64,000 nt of DNA from Hermatobates lingyangjiaoensis (lineage: Eukaryota; Arthropoda; Insecta; Hemiptera; Hermatobatidae), in contig JAPFBL010000035.1 of NCBI GenBank assembly GCA_026182355.1, forward strand, positions 3,951,501 through 4,015,500. Direction: 5' to 3'. Made by a program: the position numbers and the translations under genes. Position 1 is the stretch's first letter, and each line of letters opens with the position of its first letter. This document shows, piece by piece, positions 57,334 through 64,000 of this stretch. The notes below the pieces were generated by a model, which had not been told where the DNA came from, did no database searches, and saw nothing but the letters and a program-made list of their open reading frames with translations.

Positions 57334-57775
57334 ATTCACACAAGGGGTTCTTGAGGATTTTGGTCATAAAACATACAACTGCTGATTATAAGCCAACGTT
57401 TCGCCAGAAGTTGTTTGGCATTTTGAAGGCTAAAAAACAATTTCTTAACGACATAAATAAAGCAAGATAAATACATCACCGGACACCACCATACAGAAAA
57501 CAAACAACACAAACAAACAATTTTGTAACAAGAGAACCGCAAAGGTATTTTATGATCCTTTGCGGTTCTCTTGTTACAATATTTTTTGTTTGTGTTGTTT
57601 GTTTTCTGTATGGTGGTGTCCAGTGATGTATTTATCTTGCTTTATTTAGGTCGTTAATAAATTGTTCTTTAGCCTTCAAAATGCCAAACAACTTCTGGCG
57701 AACCGTCAGCTTATAATCGGCAGTTGTATGTTTTATGACCAAAATCCTCAAGAACCCTTGTGTGAATTTGAAATA
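57334..57775. repeat. 440-bp foldback pair of pLTRs (another family)
   Basis: Arms 57,334-57,547 and 57,552-57,775 are inverted copies over about 210 bases, for example ACACAAGGGGTTCTTGAGGA against TCCTCAAGAACCCTTGTGT and ACACCACCATACAGAAAAC against TTTTCTGTATGGTGGTGTC. The centre is AAAGGTATTTTATGATCCTT. Each arm contains a GCCA-AACAACTTC-TGGC hairpin followed by GAAAC (left) or GAACC (right), at 57,399-57,420 and 57,682-57,704. Upstream CTTCAAAA stands where CTGANGA would be. Confidence 0.9.
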
Positions 57776-57807
57776 TCAGTGGTCGAGAAGCTATATATAT
57801 ATATATC

Positions 57808-57892
57808 AATGAACGAACCACAATATGAAATAGGAAACAAAATGTGGTTTGATCATTGATTTTTATTTCAGGTGTTTATGTAAAATCTTTAT
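57808..57892. repeat. minimal foldback of family-N pLTR ends
   Basis: TCAATGAACGAACCACAATATG and AAATAGGAAACAAAA join ATGTGGTTTGATCATTGATT, TTCAGGTGTTTATG. Only the outer parts of the two arms remain; the hammerhead-like cores are gone. AT tracts are on both sides. Confidence 0.75.
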
Positions 57893-57904
57893 CTATATAT
57901 ATAT

Positions 57905-60900
57905 TATAAGAGGAATAAATATAAGAGGAATAATCATAAGAGGAGTTAAGTACTAAAAGAAAAAAAAAATAACAAATACAAGACAATAAAATTTAAAAGA
58001 GTATCTGATCCTAAGGGAAAAATTAATAGGAAGTTATTTACAAAATTTTTATAATGGAATATTCATATTTAGACATTAATAAATAGAAGCTTTATATAAT
58101 CATTAGAAGCAACTCTTATGACTTGAAGTACAATAAAGGATCATTTCAATTTTTCAATATTGCCCAAAAATAATAGGGTTCATTTACTCAGCAGAGCTTA
58201 TATGTTAAGCATTTTTTTGGTTGTCAAAAACAGTCCTACTTAAAAGTTATGCACTGTCACTCACCATTTCATGTAGGTGATAAACTGACATCATAAACAT
58301 TATGATTTTCAAATCAAACTTATTTTAAGCACTTTATGGTATTTTTAAAAGATTTTTGTTTAATAAACTCTAGTGTGATAATTTAGAGAACTATTTGATA
58401 AACAATTATCTGTGTTAATACAAACACATCTGACAAATAAAACATTCTTCTTATTCAAGGTAGAGTTTGTGTTTTTAGAGTTATATCACTTTATTCAGTA
58501 AACAGAAGCTCTTAAAATTTTTTCTGTATCATATTAATTTCAATTAGATACAACATACAGAATTAAAAGTTATAGTATTTGTAGTTTAGCGAAAAAACGT
58601 ACTTCAGAATGCATAACTTGTACCATAAGGTCTCCTATTCATTGGAGAAATGCCACCAGAAAACTATGCAGTTCATTCTCCTGTAAGAAGCTATTTATGC
58701 GTTCAATTACATTATTACCCGTCAAAAAATCGGACCAGTGCGTGTTCATAAATTTCTTCAATCAACTATAAATATATACAGAATATATACAGAAATATAT
58801 ACAGAAAGTTTTATATTTCTGTATAAAACTGATGATCTATTTTTTTTTACTAAAATTTCGTAACAATTTACACATAATGCTTGTATAAATCTTTAATATC
58901 CGTAATTGTCTAACACTCTAGAGTTAGCAGTTTTAGGAGAAAAAAATGACTCAAAAAAAATGTCCATTAAAACAATGGACCTCGTATAAGATAACATTGA
59001 CCAAAGACCGTAGAAATAAATTGACCATAAGGTTTTTTTTTGTATTATATCAAATTGATCCATGAAATTGTGTAACGAGTCCACAAACTTTTGAATACAT
59101 GCCCATTTACCTTCATTCATGCAGACATCATCAGAGAAACTCCAATGATGGATTCAGGAGACGTCAAAACGTGTAATCCTGCAAAAACCATTGACAGCAA
59201 ATTTTAAAATTATTACTATGCTTTTGGTGAAGTAACATCAAAAAAGTATTACAAATTTAAACAATGAAAGATTGGTCTGAACTCTACATTCAAGTAGTAA
59301 ATCTTGCAAAATATTTACCTAAAATAACTTAAGAAGCCCAACAGCATGTGCATTCGATATGTTAAAACATTTTAAAGTATTGCAAAAATAATAAAATATA
59401 TCAAGTTATTATGATATAATAAGAGAGTAATTTAGACAAATAAAAATAAATAGTATTTGTAAATTTAAATCTGAAAAGTACTGAAGGTTTATAAATTAAA
59501 AAAAAATATAGGTCAAACAGAAAGAAAAGTTGCAAGAGTAAAAGAAAATAGTCTGGTCAGAGATCAAGTCAACTCAAATAAAATGGAGTTTTTATTTTCT
59601 GATATACTGCCAACATTATGTCTTATTGTTACACCGTTAATTTAGTTTTTTTTTTGTTTAGAACAATCTGTTTCTCTGGAAAACGAGTTAGAACTTCTTT
59701 AGATTTTCAGCATTGTTACTTTCTTAAGAGGAATAAATAGATTATTGTTACTGAGGATCTATATAAAGGCATACAACTACGACACACAAACTTTTCTGAA
59801 AAGATAAAGACAAAAGCTTTGCCATCCTTGGTAAGAAATCTAGCGAGCCTCATGTCAACTACTAAACTTTTGCTCAGTTTTATCTTCTTAGTAGTAAATA
59901 TATAACAGTAATATGAATGTCTCATTAAAACAATCTATTTTGAGACCTTGATTCATATGCACGTGTTGTCAATAGAGAATTGGCTGATTTTTTTAAAGGA
60001 TAATTCCATCAGGGAGAAACGTCTCAACACCCAATCAATATTACTATTTCTTTCACTTCCCTCTACAATTTTATAAACTTCAAATTTAGTTTTGATGTAG
60101 TTCCTATTGAATGAAACATTTAAACATTTCATTTTGTTTTATTCCAAAAGGCAAAAACCACATTTTGCCCACACTTAAATGCTTACAATTATTAAATCTG
60201 AGTGTATAGTACTATTACTTCATTAATAATAATATATTTCTATCATTACAATAATAATAAATGGTAATAAATTTTTAATTGAAATAATTGATATATCAAT
60301 ATATTAATTACTAATAATTATCAAGCATTCAATTCGTTTAAAGTAAAATGTGTTATAAAAATGTTAAAATCACAAATGGTAAAAATATTTATAACATTTT
60401 GAATTAATTTATATTACTTTCATAGCCTATTACGAATGATAGCGCAAAGAAAGTGAAGAATGAACGAATGTCTAAAAATTACTTCACCAAGTAATCTGGG
60501 CCATTGATTCTTTTATATCTAGTGATTATTAATAAAGAATAATTTCATAAGAAACATGTGAAAGACAAGAGAATGTCTAAATCACAATGAACTTCAGAAA
60601 TGGTGCTAAAATTCTTTAACTAAGCAGCTATCAATTGACTATCTTTTCGAGTTTGATACAGATGAAGACTGTTATTATAGTAACATTCATTAGTACATAC
60701 TAATTTTAATAAACACCAAATACATATAATAGAAGTGATAATAATAATTAAATCAAACAAGATTGGGTCAATAGTAGTTAAGTTAACTGTAACTTAATGG
60801 TGGTAACGAAGCAAATAATTATTTTTATATCATGAAACATAGTATAATTTGGGCGTTTTTAAAATATATTATGGGATGTGCAAATGTAGTTAAGGTAAGA

Positions 60901-61630
60901 AAAATCAATTGAATTCATTAACAATTGATGTATTAATAGATTTTCATAATAGGTTCTACGGGAAAGGAGATCAGGAATATTAAGATAATAAGGTGGATCT
61001 ATAGGAGAACTCGACTTTTGTAAAAGCTTTTTAAGGAATTAGGAATGTACGGATTCAAGAAAATGTTGATCATAATTGTAACGCAGGTTCACATTGAATT
61101 ATGTGAAAAATTGTTGGTATTTTTCTAGTGTGAATAAACCAAAGTTATTTAGTTTGCCAAGAGATTGTTATTACAAACATATTAGCTACAAATTTAAAGA
61201 AGTCTGGGATTATTTACTATGTTAGTTTAGCTTTTTTTTTTGTAGATTTTTTTAATAATAAAAAAGACACTTTTGACCGAACGAAAATGCTGAGTCCTTT
61301 TTACGATGAGAAATAACAAACCAAAAATTAATGTTCAAAAGTGCTCAATAAAAGAATCAATCAAAAAAAGGATCAATAATTTTATCGAATAAATGGAAAT
61401 GTGAATAATGGAAAGGTACAACACTCGCGTTCATACCAACACCATCAAAGGAAATTGAAGTGAAATAAAAAGAAAATGAGTAAATTTGTAATGAGTCATA
61501 TATATTTAAAAGAAATTGGTATTGTAATGAAATTAAAATTAAATTACTTTGTGTTTTTTATTTCTTACTTTTATTCAAAATGTGAGTAAAATATTAACAA
61601 TAGAGATATATGGGTTGAGATCTGTCATTT
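57905..61630. other. no recognisable gene
   Basis: AT-rich. GACGTCAAAACGTG near 59,160 and CAGGGAGAAACGTCTCAAC near 60,011 resemble the GAAAC ends of pLTR modules but are too short to call. ORFs at 58,893-59,120 and 59,716-59,925 (minus) have no known motif. Confidence 0.4.
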
Positions 61631-61632
61631 AC

Positions 61633-61698
61633 TCTGGCCCACCTGATGAATTTTTGAATTCAATGTGGCCTGCGAGTCAAAAAGTTTGCCCTCTCCTG
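61633..61698 (-). repeat. hAT-like transposon end
   Basis: Minus strand begins CAGGAGAGGGCAAACTTTTT, GACTCGCAGGCCACATTG. This is the familiar terminal sequence of some hAT-type elements (CAGGGGTGGGCAAAC...GGCC). Only one end is present and no transposase was seen. Confidence 0.5.
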
Positions 61699-61699
61699 T

Positions 61700-64000
61700 C
61701 CTAGCTGTTTTCAGCCGATATTGGTTTTGTTACTAAAGCAATCATTATTTGCGCATGAATCGTACTGTTATTGATCATTCCAGATGTAAGTTTATCGTAT
61801 TTAAGCTTATCATATTTTAAGTTTAATAAAAAGTTAATATTTTATAGTTTAAGTAAGCCTACCATATTTTTGGAAGGTAATTAAAATCCGAAGTTTTTTC
61901 TATTCTTTAACGTATCAAGTCTTTAATAGCACTTTTAGCTGCAAGTAAGAACCTTCCAATTCGTAGGTTTTTGACTTATTAAGCTCTTTATTTTTGTTAA
62001 CTTGTCTGGTGCTTCTTCTCTACTTTACAGCGTCATTGTCGCCGAATAAGCAGAGCTAATTTATGCATGGACTTAGATGCTTTTTGCATTTTTTGCAAAG
62101 GGAATCTGGAATTCATCGTGTGGGAGTGGAGAGCTTCTAATGATGGCTGACTGTTGCTTAATTCCAATGTTCTTCCTGAGACATGATTTTTATATAATTC
62201 ATACCAAAACCTTTTGTTACATCTGAAACATTGTGGAATGGTAGACCCACAGTAAACTCCCTGACTAAGTGACTGTGCTGACTGTTTCTACATCCCTTGT
62301 AAATCTCTAACATTCTGAATATCAATCAACGTCTCCACCAGACTTTATAATCTCTGCCTCCATTCCCTTCTTAGACCCATGTATATCTGATAAAGGCATT
62401 GCAAGAGAAATTCTGTTATCATGACCTCATAGTTCAGTCTATAATTGACTAGATATAGCCGATTCAAATAATCGGATTACGAATCGGCAATATTACTACT
62501 TGAAAAAAAAAAAGTTTCCATATTTATAAATAAGTTTTAACACAGTCAAAAGGATATTGCTGGCAGTGCAGGTAAAGGATATAGAACCTTTTATAACAGT
62601 TATATTTGACACAGGTTAGTATCTCTTAAATTAATTGTGGAGTTTGACTATTTCTTCAGGATTTCCTGCAAGCTTAGTATCCCGTTTTGGAAATTAAAAC
62701 GAATTTACTTTCAGGCCTTTAATTCTACGATGACTTTGGCTTATTTCCGCTGATCTTCCTTAAAAGATATATACTGTAATGGGAATCAGGTATTGGAAGG
62801 TTCATATGAATAATACAGGTGCCAAGTGTGAGATATACTATGGCATAATTACGTAATCATTTAGTTTTTTTAAGTTTGTATCTCGTATCTTTTTTTCATT
62901 TTTATAACGACCTTTAATATTAATATTTTTTTCAACATAATTTAAAAAATTCATTTTTAACTTGAATTTTTAATAATTTTTTAAGAAAAAAATCACCAAT
63001 TAATTTCAGTTAGAGGTGGATAATATAGTTGTTGAAATAAAACTGAAAATCTTGTTCAAATGAAGACTTATCTAGGACTCGCGAGACCTCAATCAATAAT
63101 TAGGTCTCAACTTCCTAGACAATCAATAATGTTGCAACCGCAAGATCCCTGAATCAAATAACCATTGTTCATAAATCAAGTTGCTTTCCCTGTCTCCACG
63201 CTTCCTGAGTATTCACTTATAACAACTTCTTGGATGATTGAAATATGAACTTCTCTAGCATTGGAGTTCTGGCTAATATTGTATGCCACCGCAGGTTACC
63301 TGCGGCTTCTTAAGAGTTCTGACTGTATCTATACAAAACCTAAATAGACCATCCTCCCTTTCAATCAGAGTTTGATGATATTACTCTGTAGCATTAAGAA
63401 CATTCTATCACTTAACTCTTTTTTTTTTTTGAACATTTTTCTTTCATCCATAGCAAGTTCTTTTACTGAGCTCCAATTTTACGCAAGACTATTTTTTCAG
63501 GGATCTCTATAAAACAGTTAGTATGAAAATGGATCAGTTGAGAGTTTACTTGTCTGACAGACAAAAAGGTCAATTTATTGCATGATGTCATTTCTCTAAT
63601 AGTCCTTTTGGGGCTGCTACAACTGCCTGTTGATTTTACCATTAGTTACACCCACTGTCGATGTAAAACTATAGCATCTTCTATTATGATACACGTTTCT
63701 GAGTAATAAGTATAATATTATAGTTGATGTTCCTTACGTATAGTTATAAGATATTTTAAAAAAGAAGGAGAAAATGATTCAAGAGAACCTGTGATCGGTA
63801 ATGAAGAAGATATGCACTTCTGACAAGGAACAGGCGTCAACTGTCAGAAGAAGAGGGAAATAGAGTTTTGGTGGAGTGATTGTTGTGAGGTCGGTAAAAT
63901 AGTTGTGGAGCTATTGTTGTGCTGGAGACTGCTTCGTCTCAGCTGTTTGCAAGCAGAGTGGCTGTTTCTGCGAAGTGTTCGAGTTTGCATTCAGCTGAGC
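61700..64000. other. no recognisable gene
   Basis: AT-rich with moderately GC-richer parts (62,000-62,400; 63,050-63,350; the last 150 bases). A perfect 17-base palindrome CCGCAGGTTACCTGCGG is at 63,289-63,305. A T run is at 63,419-63,430. No ORF with a recognisable domain. Confidence 0.4.

Noticed and set aside
62330..62395. Minus-strand GMEAEIIKSGGD stretch resembling the pre-RT region of LINEs
   Set aside because: Only a dozen residues fit and neighbouring frames do not extend it; too short to call.
63289..63305. 17-base palindrome CCGCAGGTTACCTGCGG
   Set aside because: Perfect but short and isolated, with a one-base centre and no other copies noticed; may be chance.

Overview
This window is AT-rich eukaryotic DNA (about 70% A+T by eye) with no host gene I can recognise. 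It is dominated by decaying and recent mobile elements: several families of Penelope-like retroelements (PLEs), a tRNA-derived SINE family, antisense remains of a Jockey/R1-type LINE, one mariner transposase remnant, one hAT-like end, and many (AT)n and (CA)n microsatellites. There are no bacterial-style operons. Jockey-type LINEs, mariner and hammerhead-bearing PLEs together suggest an invertebrate metazoan, most plausibly an arthropod. That is an inference; nothing in the window names the species.

Layout. 1-5390: a near-identical 2.4-kb direct duplication. Each copy holds a 5'-truncated PLE (RT motifs A-E plus C-terminal GIY-YIG domain); the ORF is open over 450 codons in the first copy and broken by two 1-bp deletions in the second. 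5.4-14.5 kb: degraded DNA with five SINEs and an unidentified coding remnant. 14.5-21.7 kb: a cluster of PLE fragments from three lineages, with their terminal repeats (pLTRs). 23.6-24.5 kb: antisense LINE reverse transcriptase. 27.4-34.7 kb: the densest PLE region, with a 1.6-kb head-to-head palindrome of PLE 3' ends, several inverted pLTR pairs and a 155-bp hairpin-bounded cassette with a short open frame. 35.9-45.2 kb: more foldback pLTR units, LINE remains and PLE fragments. 47.4-57.9 kb: mariner remnant, SINEs, a second LINE fragment and two foldbacks. 58-64 kb: almost featureless apart from a hAT-like end.

The main pattern is that PLE-derived pieces recur as inverted pairs or foldbacks, mostly flanked by (AT)n or (CA)n(TA)n. 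Their pLTRs share a small module, CTGANGA - one base - hairpin - GAAA, that resembles the hammerhead ribozyme core known from PLEs. It departs from the canonical core by one nucleotide, and I could not close stem I by eye. At least six pLTR families here carry recognisable versions. All boundaries of degraded elements are estimates from reading the sequence.
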